A DNA stretch of 13,757 nucleotides from an uncultured Candidatus Melainabacteria bacterium. GTDB lineage: Bacteria > Cyanobacteriota > Vampirovibrionia > Gastranaerophilales > Gastranaerophilaceae. Both the position numbers and the translations under genes were made by a program. A model generated the notes under the pieces. The model was not told the DNA's origin and did not search any database. It saw only the letters and a list, made by a program, of their open reading frames with translations. The stretch lies in contig CAKUZL010000017.1 in assembly GCA_934718085.1 (NCBI GenBank), positions 1-13,757 of the forward strand, given 5' to 3'. This document shows positions 6,641 through 13,679 of the stretch, piece after piece. Within the stretch, counting starts at the first letter, position 1. Each line of letters starts with the position of its first letter.

Positions 6641-7912
6641 ATGAAAAGAATTCCCGAAAAACGCAACAACCTCGGCGATTTGGTGCTCACCGGCTCCGAA
6701 CGCGAGTTCGACACCGACACGATAAAAATGCTCTTTCGCGCCGTTACCGAACCCGTCCTCGAAATGCCCGCCGCCGAAGGTCTCGTCCTCATAAGGCTTT
6801 TCGACCTCAAAGACATTAAATCCGTACTCCGCAGGCTCGAATTTTCCGACGTAAAACTTTACGCCTACAGCGACGAAGTCACCGGCGGCTCGGTCGTCAA
6901 CGCCGAAAAAGAAAATATCTGGGAAAAAACCGAATTCGTCCTCATTTTGGCACCCCGCTACAGCGCCGCGCTCATTTGGGACAACAAAACCGACGGCAAA
7001 GAAACTTCGAACATCTGCCTTCAAGTCAACACCCGCGAAATCACGGACATTGCGGGCATGATTTTCGACAACTCCACCGTCAATCTCAATCCGTTCCTGA
7101 CCAACTACGCTCCCGACAGGCGCTCTCAGGCAACTTTGAACAACGCCGTCGAAAAAATCGCTTGCCTTCTCGACGACGCCATCAAAGAAAACGAATTCTC
7201 GAAAGCCCAAACACCCCGTTTTGACAAGGCAGAAGAGCTCCTTTCAAAATACGAAAAAATTTACGACAAATCAAAAATCATTGCTCACGAAATCAAAAAC
7301 AACGTTTCGGTCATCGACCTGTATTCGAAAATCCTTGAAAAACGCCTGAACAACGCCATCTTGGACTCCGAAACAAAAAAATCGATTACCAACGCGATTT
7401 CAAGCATTAACGACGCTGCCTTCGCAATTTCTTCCCAAATCAGCGAACTCAACGAAAAACGAACTGTTTTCCTCTCCGAAAAACAACTTTCCGAAATCGC
7501 CGACAACGTCGTAAATCTCGCCACACCAAAGGCAAAAACCAAAAATGTCTCGCTCGAAAGCTTCATTGACCCCGAATTTCGCGTTCACGCCGATGAACTC
7601 AAGCTCCAAAGTATCCTTCTGAACCTGATTTATAACGCCGTCGACGCCTGCGACCAAAACGGCAGAATTACCCTGCGTGCCGAAAAATCCGACAATAACA
7701 CCGTCAAAATCGCCGTACGCAACTCGGGTGAACAAATCCCCCCCGACATCGTCCCGAAAATATTCGACGAAAACTTCACCACGAAAATCGACGGAAACGG
7801 CATGGGTCTGTACATCTGCAAAAAACTCGCCAAAGAACAGTTCGGCGACTGCGTTTTGGCTAAATCCGACGAAAACGGCAGCGAATTCAACGTCTTTCTC
7901 CGGACAGTCTGA
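6641..7912 (+). CDS. Orphan sensor histidine kinase, cytoplasmic, HEIKN type
   Basis: A 423-aa protein without membrane segments. Residues 1-185 form an N-terminal sensory region that I cannot assign with confidence; FVLILAPRYSAALIW (99-113) followed by a TREITDIAGMI helix is reminiscent of DICT-type sensory domains of cyanobacterial signalling proteins. A predicted coiled linker (194-214) leads into the phosphoacceptor H-box IIAHEIKNNVSVID (213-226, H216). The ATPase domain has an intact N-box (LLNLIYNAVDAC, 326-337), G1 as NSGEQIPP (361-368, Asn for the usual Asp, seen in other kinases), an F-box IFDENFTTK (374-382) and G2 GNGMGLYICKKLA (385-397). All catalytic boxes are usable, in contrast to the kinase at 2007. 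No response regulator lies nearby. The final 17 codons are duplicated downstream. The extended -10 and ribosome binding site fix the start. Confidence 0.9.
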   Translation: MKRIPEKRNNLGDLVLTGSEREFDTDTIKMLFRAVTEPVLEMPAAEGLVLIRLFDLKDIKSVLRRLEFSDVKLYAYSDEVTGGSVVNAEKENIWEKTEFVLILAPRYSAALIWDNKTDGKETSNICLQVNTREITDIAGMIFDNSTVNLNPFLTNYAPDRRSQATLNNAVEKIACLLDDAIKENEFSKAQTPRFDKAEELLSKYEKIYDKSKIIAHEIKNNVSVIDLYSKILEKRLNNAILDSETKKSITNAISSINDAAFAISSQISELNEKRTVFLSEKQLSEIADNVVNLATPKAKTKNVSLESFIDPEFRVHADELKLQSILLNLIYNAVDACDQNGRITLRAEKSDNNTVKIAVRNSGEQIPPDIVPKIFDENFTTKIDGNGMGLYICKKLAKEQFGDCVLAKSDENGSEFNVFLRTV

Positions 7913-7956
7913 CCCCGCAATATAATTCACTTTCAGCCGGTTCACTTTTACTCGGG

Positions 7957-8057
7957 TGCCGGAGGTGCTTGACGGTTTTCGACTTGAATTCAAAGACCCT
8001 GCGAAGAGTGATTTATGTTTTTTGAACAATTCGTTGGGGTGGAAACCCCAACCTACA
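7957..8057 (+). repeat. Dispersed repeat with perfect hairpin, copy in unit 1
   Basis: The head TGCCGGAGGTGCTTGACGG is followed by AATTCAAAGACCC, GCGAAGAGTG, GTTTTTTGAAC and the hairpin GTTGGGGT/ACCCCAAC (8033-8040 with 8045-8052, GGAA loop). It follows the kinase stop codon by about 45 bp. No T-run follows the hairpin, so it is not a standard intrinsic terminator, though it could stabilise the 3' end of the message. Confidence 0.7.
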
Positions 8058-8060
8058 TTT

Positions 8061-8113
8061 CTAAATCCGACGAAAACGGCAGCGAATTCAACGTCTTTCT
8101 CCGGACAGTCTGA
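8061..8113 (+). pseudogene. Duplicated 3' fragment of the histidine kinase gene
   Basis: This repeats the last 17 codons including TGA of the kinase gene (encoding KSDENGSEFNVFLRTV) with no base change. It has no start codon or ribosome binding site and is simply part of the 201-bp tandem duplication. Confidence 0.9.
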
Positions 8114-8156
8114 CCCCGCAATATAATTCACTTTCAGCGGTTCACTTTTACTCGGG

Positions 8157-8257
8157 TGCCGGAGGTGCTTGACGGTTTTCGTCTTGAATTCAAAGACCCT
8201 GCGAAGAGTGATTTATGTTTTTTGAACAATTCGTTTGGGTGGAAACCCCAACCTACA
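8157..8257 (+). repeat. Dispersed repeat, copy in unit 2, hairpin with one mismatch
   Basis: Same element as 7957-8057. The left stem reads GTTTGGGT, so one of eight pairs is broken opposite ACCCCAAC (8245-8252). The mismatch arose after the duplication or was repaired in the other copy. Confidence 0.7.
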
Positions 8258-8505
8258 TTTGAAAAATCCCTGTTTTTTTGAAAAGTTTTAAACTCCCGAA
8301 ACATGCAAATTTCACGTTTCGCAAGGCGTTGCCCGATCTACGGTTTTCAGATTATTATCCGATGTGCGGATTTAATCATTCGGTAATGGGTTCGGGTGAA
8401 TTCGGCAAGGTTAAGGAATGTAAAGATTTTGAGAAAAACGGTCAATTAAAATTCCGGTCGGTTTTTTATTATTATACGAAACATTTTTAACAAGCAGGGA
8501 ACGGA

Positions 8506-11500
8506 ATGGATTTTTACGGTAAATCGGGCGCAAAAGCGGATAAACTCGGCGGTAGGATGTTCGAAAAACAGGAAATAAAAAAGGGTGTTTATAATCCCGC
8601 GTTACACGAAAAAGCGGCTGACTCCGTGTCTTTTAAGGGGATGTTGCCCGAAGTTGTGCAAAATACCGCGAAAGCGGGCATGCCTTCGGCGGTGACGAGT
8701 TCTTTTAAAGGCGTCGTGACGTTGATAGCGGGTACGGCGGCAGGAATTTACGCAACAATTGCAAAGTCCGATACAGGAAAAAACGACCGAACCTCCGAAG
8801 CGGCGACGTACCCGGAGAAAACGGCGATACCTTCGAGTACGGGTTTGGCGGAAATCGAAGCGGCGGAGCCCTCAAAGTCCGCGCAAACTAAGGTTTTGCT
8901 CGGCGAAGACGGAACTTTTTCTCAAACGACTCAACCCGCGCAAACGGCGGAAACGTCAAGTACGGTTCCCTCGGAAGTCGAAGCGGTTCAACCGGTGCCC
9001 GACGTTCAAACGGATATCCCTCAAAACGCCGACAATTCGGAGGTTTCGAGGTTCAACACACAAGTAATTCCTGACGGGAACGGAAATCGGACAATTCAAA
9101 ACGACTCCGTACATTCGTCGACTTTTACAAATACCGAGCCTCTCACAGAAAACAAAGCAACATTTATAACCCCGGAAAACCACGCCAAGTCCGTTGCTCA
9201 TTCGACGGTCGTAAACGTCGACAGCCCCGTAATACTCAAAAACGCCGTGCCCAACCCGTCTTCGGCGGCATGTTCCGAAAGCGCGCAAAAAACTCTCGAG
9301 CAGGTTTTGCCTTTGCAAAACATTAATCCCGAGGTTGTTTCGAAGCTTCGCAAATCTTTGAAAAATATTCCGAAAGACAAACAGGCGCGGGAAAAATTTG
9401 TCTACGATTTCTTTTCGACGAACCTGAAAACGGGCGAAAAAACGTCGGACGAGGAAGATTCGAGCCTTCTCGACGAATATCGCGTCGAACGAATCGCTCG
9501 AAACGAGGATAAAATTTTATCGTCGATGCTTAAATACGCTTTGCTTGAGGCAATGACGGAAGACAAATCCGAGTTGAATTCCGCTATTTGGAGGAACACC
9601 GAATTTTACGAAAATTTCGAAAATCGAGATTTATTTGATTTTGCCGAGCAAAAAATTATCTCGACGTTTGAACCGGATTCCGAATTTAAAGGCGTGAAAC
9701 CGTCAAATATTTTAAGGTTTTCAACGGATATTACGGACAGTTCTCCCGAACTTTACAACAGGTTTAATGCTATACGCAAAAAAACGGACATAAAAGACAT
9801 TCCCGCAAGCTACTCTTTTCTCAATTTTTTGGAAAAAACGGAATCGAAAACTTTGCAATATCTGATTAATCACGATTTGTTCAACATTGAAACGTTTAAG
9901 CTTTTCGAAAATTACACCGACGATATTTTTTTCGGGTACGGTTTCTTTTTCGGGTCAATGCAGTCCAAAAAACTTGAAGAGGCAAATTTCGACGAAAGGC
10001 TAAAGGCACTTCCCTCACGCAAAAAAGGCTATTACACGGACGAAATGAATCTTTTGATAAACGTATCTTCCTCGGATTTCGAAAAAATTATTGCGTTGAA
10101 TTTACTCGACAAAAAGACTTCGTCGCACTATTCTGCCGGTGACCGGTATGTTAAAGTAAAAGATGTTATAAAAATTGCACAATTGTCCGAAAAAGATTAT
10201 GCAAAAGTATCGGAGCGGAATTTAATCGAGCGGGTCGGTGGTCGTTTGGAAAGCGTTGTTGTGCTTTCGCGGCTCGACGATAAAACTTTCGAAGAATTTT
10301 GCAAGAGAGCCGACCTTGCGACATGTTCGGTCGACAGCGAAAAAGTCGTACAACATTATTTGTCTTTGCCCGAAGAAATTTGCGAAATCGGGAAACGTCG
10401 TCATTTCGACCTGAGTTCTCCGTATTTGCTGAGAATTGCGAGGGAAGTCGACGACAATACCTTTGAAATCGCGAAAAAACGAGGGCTCGCAACAGGACTG
10501 AACACTCCCTCGGATTATAAAATTCTTGCGTCTTTGAGTGACAAAGAATTTCAAAACGCAATAGAAAGAGAAGTTTTAACCGCAGGGTCTTTTGTTCCTT
10601 CAAAAATGATGAGAATTCGGCTTTCCGAGCAAGATTACAAAAAATATAAAGACAGAAATTTGGAATATTACGCAAAATCGGAAGAGATAAGAAAAGAACT
10701 TTTGCAAATGTCCGACAAAGATTTCGAAAATGTCGTTATGATTGATGATGAACTCAAAAGAATATGCGACTGCAACTATGTTGACCCTGTGCCGTACGAA
10801 ACATACCATTGCCTTTCGAAATTACCCGAATCAAAAATTCGCGATGCGCTTTCATATTTTGATTATAACGAAGTCACGGGCGGATTTTTCGACGGCAAAA
10901 CCCTCGTTAAAATCGTAAACATGCCGAAAGCAACAAAAACAAGGTTGTCGAAAGTAATGAAAAAAACCAAAGAAAGCAATCTTCCGCCGAACTCGTTGAC
11001 GGGAAACGACCTGATTGCTTTGGCGCAGCTTTCCTCCTTGGATTTAAAAACGGCACTTGCGAAGATGGACGACCTTCGCGAAAATTTTGCCGACTACTTG
11101 CACCGAGGCATACTGTTAAAAATTTTACGCACCCCCGAATACAAAAAAAATATATCGAAAATTGCCCGAATTCGGGAGTTTTACGATAAAAAATTTAAGA
11201 ACAGGGAATTTCTCACGGCACGGATTGCAGACAGATTGTTCGGCGTTCCGTTCGACGTAAAAAAAATGCCGCTGAAACAAAAATTAATCCTTATCTCGGA
11301 ATACGATAACCTTTTGAAATCGAGCCTTCTTTCGGAAGAAGAACTTCGCGCAATCAATTTCGGCGAGGTTATCGAAAAGGTTAAACAATCGCTCGAAAAG
11401 ATAATTTCGACCGCATCGGTCTCGGACGCGAACCGAAAAAAAATGCTCACGGGATTTTTCTCGAACACCCGCGATGTTGTTGCAATTAACCCCGCAACGG

Positions 11501-13164
11501 GCAAAAGAACGATGGTTTCGTCGCTCGAACAAACACTGAAAACGAAAGATTTTTCGCAATTCGGCAGAGACGGCTTGCCGCTTAAATACTCGCGAAAAGC
11601 GTTTTTGTCGGACTTGACGGACGCGCTTTTCGAACTTTCCCCCGCCGAAAAATCCGCCATCATTAAAAAGCTTGAAATATTTCCGATTGAACAAAACGGC
11701 GTAATCACGGGCTACGACGGAATTTTAAACGTTTCCGCTCTCGACGGTTCGGACGCCGAATCAAAAATCGCGGCTCTCGTCAAAAAATTCATCCTCGAAA
11801 ACAAAATCGAAACCGGCGACAAAAAGCTCGACGCGGCGTTGAATTCGCTGATTGCGGGCATGCCCGAGTTTGTAAATGTCATCGGCAAACAACAACACAA
11901 AACCCACCAATACTCGCTCGACACGCACATTATGACGGTTTTGAAAGAATGTCTCGCAAACCCCGAATACGAAAAACTTTCCGACATCGAAAAAACGGTT
12001 CTGAAAACCGCGGTAATTCTGCACGACATCGCAAAATCGGAGTTTGTAGTCGACACGGGTCACGAAGAACTCTGCGCGTTCTACGCTCGCGACATCCTTA
12101 ACCGCCGCCGCGAAAACGGCGAACCCGCAAGAATCGATTCCGCTTTGTCAAACAGAATTGTCGAACTCATCAAAAACCACAACTGGCTCGAAAAATACGA
12201 CAAAAACCTTGTTTCGCCCTCCGAACTCGCGTTGATTTTCAGGCGCAAAGGCGATTTGCGCATTGCCCGAATTATGGCGGAAGCCGACCTCAAAGGCGTA
12301 AATAAAGATTTCTACGAAGCACACAAAAAAACTTTATCCCCCGAAAAACAAACCCCGATTGACGAAGAGCTTGAAAGACTCAACCGCACGGGACATATCG
12401 TAATGACCGCCAAAATCGTCGACCCATCCAAAATTCCGATACAAACTCTCAACGGAAAAACCTTTAAAGTAGTGGATTTCACCGACCCCCGCCATGCCGA
12501 CGATTTCTCGAAAATAGGCTTCGAACCGGGCTTAAACGCAAGAAATTTAAGGCTTTTTGTCCACATGTGCAAAGGCACCGACACCAAGGACTTCGATACG
12601 GCATACAAGCTCGGAGATGCCATGAACCAAGGCATGCTGTGCGTTTCGCATATTTCCCTCCGAGACAACGAAACGTTCAGCCAAAGACGGTTCGGGTTAA
12701 GCCTGGAAGCCGAAAACGTAAACATTGTCAACGCTTCGCTTCGAAACCAATCTTCGGGAAGAGGCAAAGATTTCGAACATTTTCGAAAATTCGTCGAAAC
12801 GGATTTTCACCGAAGCATGATACCCGGAAACCTCAAAGAAAAACTCTCCGTTAACAGTGATGACTACTCTCATCTCTACGAACAACTTCAACGCTACAAA
12901 TACGCGTCCGGCATCTCCCGTACCCCCTCGTTCCGTAAAGGTGAATTCGTAATACCCGGCAAAAACATAAGAACCGCGACAGACCACGCCGCCGACATAG
13001 CCAAAAACAGCAACAACGCCCAAAACGAAGTCAACCTCTATACGCCCGAAACAAACGCGTTCGTCGCAAAAGTCGATAAGTTGGACGAAATCCCCGAACA
13101 CCTCCTCGATTTCGCCCACAGTCGAAACCTTCCGATATACCTCCTCGGCTCCCCCGAAGATTGA
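8506..13164 (+). CDS. 1552-aa multidomain protein: helical repeat array, HD phosphohydrolase domain and unknown C-terminal module
   Basis: No signal peptide is visible. Residues 40-45 (SVSFKG) and 65-69 (SSFKG) are a motif pair, and 70-86 is a short hydrophobic segment. Residues 90-260 are a Ser/Thr/Pro/Glu-rich linker with a 41-residue-period duplication (110-130 versus 151-171). Residues 519-875 contain about eleven repeats of 26-41 residues built on LSDKDFE...RNL...IA, which I infer form a helical solenoid. Residues 1125-1265 are an HD domain with the expected metal ligands: H1134 or H1141, H1173-D1174 (ILHDIAKSE), H1186, H1225 (KNHNWLEKYD) and D1261 (AEADLKG). GlnD-type HD domains have a similar HDIAK. 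The C-terminal region, about 1305-1552, includes GFEPGLNARNLRLFVHM, LCVSHIS and NEVNLYTP, which I cannot assign. AGGGA five bases before ATG 8506 supports the start. The HD domain predicts metal-dependent phosphohydrolase activity; its substrate and cellular role are unknown. Confidence 0.85.
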   Translation: MDFYGKSGAKADKLGGRMFEKQEIKKGVYNPALHEKAADSVSFKGMLPEVVQNTAKAGMPSAVTSSFKGVVTLIAGTAAGIYATIAKSDTGKNDRTSEAATYPEKTAIPSSTGLAEIEAAEPSKSAQTKVLLGEDGTFSQTTQPAQTAETSSTVPSEVEAVQPVPDVQTDIPQNADNSEVSRFNTQVIPDGNGNRTIQNDSVHSSTFTNTEPLTENKATFITPENHAKSVAHSTVVNVDSPVILKNAVPNPSSAACSESAQKTLEQVLPLQNINPEVVSKLRKSLKNIPKDKQAREKFVYDFFSTNLKTGEKTSDEEDSSLLDEYRVERIARNEDKILSSMLKYALLEAMTEDKSELNSAIWRNTEFYENFENRDLFDFAEQKIISTFEPDSEFKGVKPSNILRFSTDITDSSPELYNRFNAIRKKTDIKDIPASYSFLNFLEKTESKTLQYLINHDLFNIETFKLFENYTDDIFFGYGFFFGSMQSKKLEEANFDERLKALPSRKKGYYTDEMNLLINVSSSDFEKIIALNLLDKKTSSHYSAGDRYVKVKDVIKIAQLSEKDYAKVSERNLIERVGGRLESVVVLSRLDDKTFEEFCKRADLATCSVDSEKVVQHYLSLPEEICEIGKRRHFDLSSPYLLRIAREVDDNTFEIAKKRGLATGLNTPSDYKILASLSDKEFQNAIEREVLTAGSFVPSKMMRIRLSEQDYKKYKDRNLEYYAKSEEIRKELLQMSDKDFENVVMIDDELKRICDCNYVDPVPYETYHCLSKLPESKIRDALSYFDYNEVTGGFFDGKTLVKIVNMPKATKTRLSKVMKKTKESNLPPNSLTGNDLIALAQLSSLDLKTALAKMDDLRENFADYLHRGILLKILRTPEYKKNISKIARIREFYDKKFKNREFLTARIADRLFGVPFDVKKMPLKQKLILISEYDNLLKSSLLSEEELRAINFGEVIEKVKQSLEKIISTASVSDANRKKMLTGFFSNTRDVVAINPATGKRTMVSSLEQTLKTKDFSQFGRDGLPLKYSRKAFLSDLTDALFELSPAEKSAIIKKLEIFPIEQNGVITGYDGILNVSALDGSDAESKIAALVKKFILENKIETGDKKLDAALNSLIAGMPEFVNVIGKQQHKTHQYSLDTHIMTVLKECLANPEYEKLSDIEKTVLKTAVILHDIAKSEFVVDTGHEELCAFYARDILNRRRENGEPARIDSALSNRIVELIKNHNWLEKYDKNLVSPSELALIFRRKGDLRIARIMAEADLKGVNKDFYEAHKKTLSPEKQTPIDEELERLNRTGHIVMTAKIVDPSKIPIQTLNGKTFKVVDFTDPRHADDFSKIGFEPGLNARNLRLFVHMCKGTDTKDFDTAYKLGDAMNQGMLCVSHISLRDNETFSQRRFGLSLEAENVNIVNASLRNQSSGRGKDFEHFRKFVETDFHRSMIPGNLKEKLSVNSDDYSHLYEQLQRYKYASGISRTPSFRKGEFVIPGKNIRTATDHAADIAKNSNNAQNEVNLYTPETNAFVAKVDKLDEIPEHLLDFAHSRNLPIYLLGSPED
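8833..9012 (+). repeat. Internal duplication in the linker of the giant HD protein
   Basis: The stretch from 8833 (TCGAGTACGG) recurs from 8956 (TCAAGTACGG), 123 bp (41 codons) later, with shared blocks such as TCGAAGCGG. The encoded segments SSTGLAEIEAAEP and SSTVPSEVEAVQP align, and both are followed by an xQT triplet. This is typical of a disordered linker growing by duplication. Confidence 0.55.
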
Positions 13165-13192
13165 TTTTAGACGTCAACGATACCTGAACATC

Positions 13193-13213
13193 GCAGGTCA
13201 GGCACTGCCGACG
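13193..13213 (-). repeat. Degenerate REP-like hairpin
   Basis: GCAGGTCAGGCACTGCCGACG folds as GTC-A-GGC / GCC-GAC with one bulged A and an ACT loop. It is related to the perfect copy at 3733-3754 (GCAGGTCGGGGTCTGCCCGA...). Each lies just beyond the 3' end of a gene. Confidence 0.4.
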
Positions 13214-13331
13214 GAACACGCATGGTTTGCTCAAATAAATCGGGTTGAAACCGGAATTTAAAGTTCGTATTTTTTTGTCGAACATCAAAAAACTTCTTAT
13301 ACCTTTGCCTACGAGAAATTCCCCAAAAAAG

Positions 13332-13360
13332 TAAGCCCGACGGGTGTCGAGCTTATTTTG
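13332..13360. terminator. Bidirectional intrinsic terminator
   Basis: TAAGC-C-CGAC (13332-13341) pairs with GTCG-A-GCTTA (13346-13355) around GGGT, with one C-A mismatch. On the + strand TTTTGTTTATTGTTT follows; on the - strand the hairpin is followed by TTTTTT (complement of 13325-13330). It can serve both the giant gene ending at 13164 and the convergent small gene. Confidence 0.7.
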
Positions 13361-13379
13361 TTTATTGTTTAATTTTTGT

Positions 13380-13433
13380 TTATTCGATAGTGCCTCTTTC
13401 CGCTTTATTAAAGCTTTTCGCCTTGCCCGACAT
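13380..13433 (-). CDS. Possible 17-aa ORF or out-of-frame tail of a decayed gene
   Basis: ATG at 13433 is preceded by AAAGGAGAAA, though the spacing is short, and encodes MSGKAKSFNKAERGTIE. The same frame stays open upstream for about 29 further codons (including KKEVFKDFDDTKSPVRKEK) back into the end of the 55-aa gene, and reads like hydrophilic protein. Either this is a tiny second cistron or the 55-aa gene was once longer and lost its tail by frameshift. I cannot decide between these. Confidence 0.25.
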   Translation of the reverse strand: MSGKAKSFNKAERGTIE

Positions 13434-13495
13434 TTTCTCCTTTCTCACCGGGCTTTTTGTGTCGTCAAAATCTTTAAAAACCTCCTTTTTCCCTG

Positions 13496-13663
13496 CTACA
13501 CCGACTTCTCCGCCGAATACTCTTCATCGGGAGCCGCCCAAGAAATAATTTTTTCTATCGAATCGATTTCTTCGTATAATTCTTCGAGAGCTTTGTCGCT
13601 CTCTTGCCTTTTGTTGTAAGTCTTTACTCCGTATCTGTTGTTGTAATATCTTGACATGTTCAT
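13496..13663 (-). CDS. Small unrecognised 55-aa protein
   Basis: ATG at 13663 is preceded by a strong AAGGAGG (minus strand, complement of 13673-13679) at nine bases, the best ribosome binding site in the window. The product starts MNMSRYYNNRYGVKTYNKRQ, continues with an acidic helix-compatible segment (ALEELYEEIDSIEKIISW, 26-43) and ends AEKSV. The Tyr/Asn/Arg-rich N-terminus followed by an acidic helix suggests a small binding or regulatory protein, but I do not recognise a family. A likely promoter region lies upstream (13680-13746), and the convergent terminator at 13332-13360 closes the unit. It is too short for most ORF filters and easily missed. Confidence 0.6.
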   Translation of the reverse strand: MNMSRYYNNRYGVKTYNKRQESDKALEELYEEIDSIEKIISWAAPDEEYSAEKSV

Positions 13664-13679
13664 TTTGTCTGTCCTCCTT

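Larger units (their letters stand above)
7860..8260 (+). repeat. Recent 201-bp tandem duplication
   Basis: Unit 1 (7860-8060) and unit 2 (8061-8260) are abutting direct copies. By hand alignment they differ at three places: one C is missing in unit 2 (TTCAGCCGG versus TTCAGCGG), A versus T in TTTCGACTTG/TTTCGTCTTG, and G versus T in the hairpin stem. Each unit holds the last 17 codons and stop of the histidine kinase gene, a spacer and one full-length dispersed repeat with hairpin. The near identity implies a recent event. Confidence 0.95.
7913..8505. other. Intergenic region between kinase and giant HD protein
   Basis: It contains the duplicated kinase tail, two dispersed-repeat copies and then 245 bp of unassigned sequence leading to the next gene. 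A 70-codon frame at 8278-8490 has only a TTG start without a ribosome binding site. An AT-rich TATTATTATAC (8467-8477) could serve as a -10 for the gene at 8506, but no matching -35 was found. Confidence 0.5.
13165..13495. other. Convergent intergenic region
   Basis: It lies between the giant + strand gene and the small - strand gene. It holds a degenerate REP-like hairpin (13193-13213), a bidirectional terminator (13332-13360), a possible 17-codon minus-strand ORF (13380-13433) and an unused Shine-Dalgarno-like AAGGAGG on the minus strand (13481-13487). Confidence 0.5.

Noticed and set aside
6557..7210. 217-codon minus-strand frame opposite the kinase N-terminus
   Set aside because: It is a shadow of the kinase gene. 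The product is a Phe/Val/Gly-rich artefact of opposite-strand codon bias and it would cross the divergent promoter.
8033..8052. Hairpin GTTGGGGT/ACCCCAAC as the terminator of the kinase gene
   Set aside because: The stem is strong, but no T-run follows (CTACATTTC), and the identical hairpin occurs as part of a dispersed repeat elsewhere.
7400..8131. 243-codon minus-strand frame opposite the kinase gene
   Set aside because: It is antisense to the conserved ATPase domain, and the apparent internal protein repeat is just the 201-bp DNA duplication read backwards.
8278..8490. 70-codon + strand frame before the giant gene
   Set aside because: It starts at TTG with no ribosome binding site, has an unusual composition for this genome, and ends just 15 bases before the real gene. 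It is more likely open by chance.
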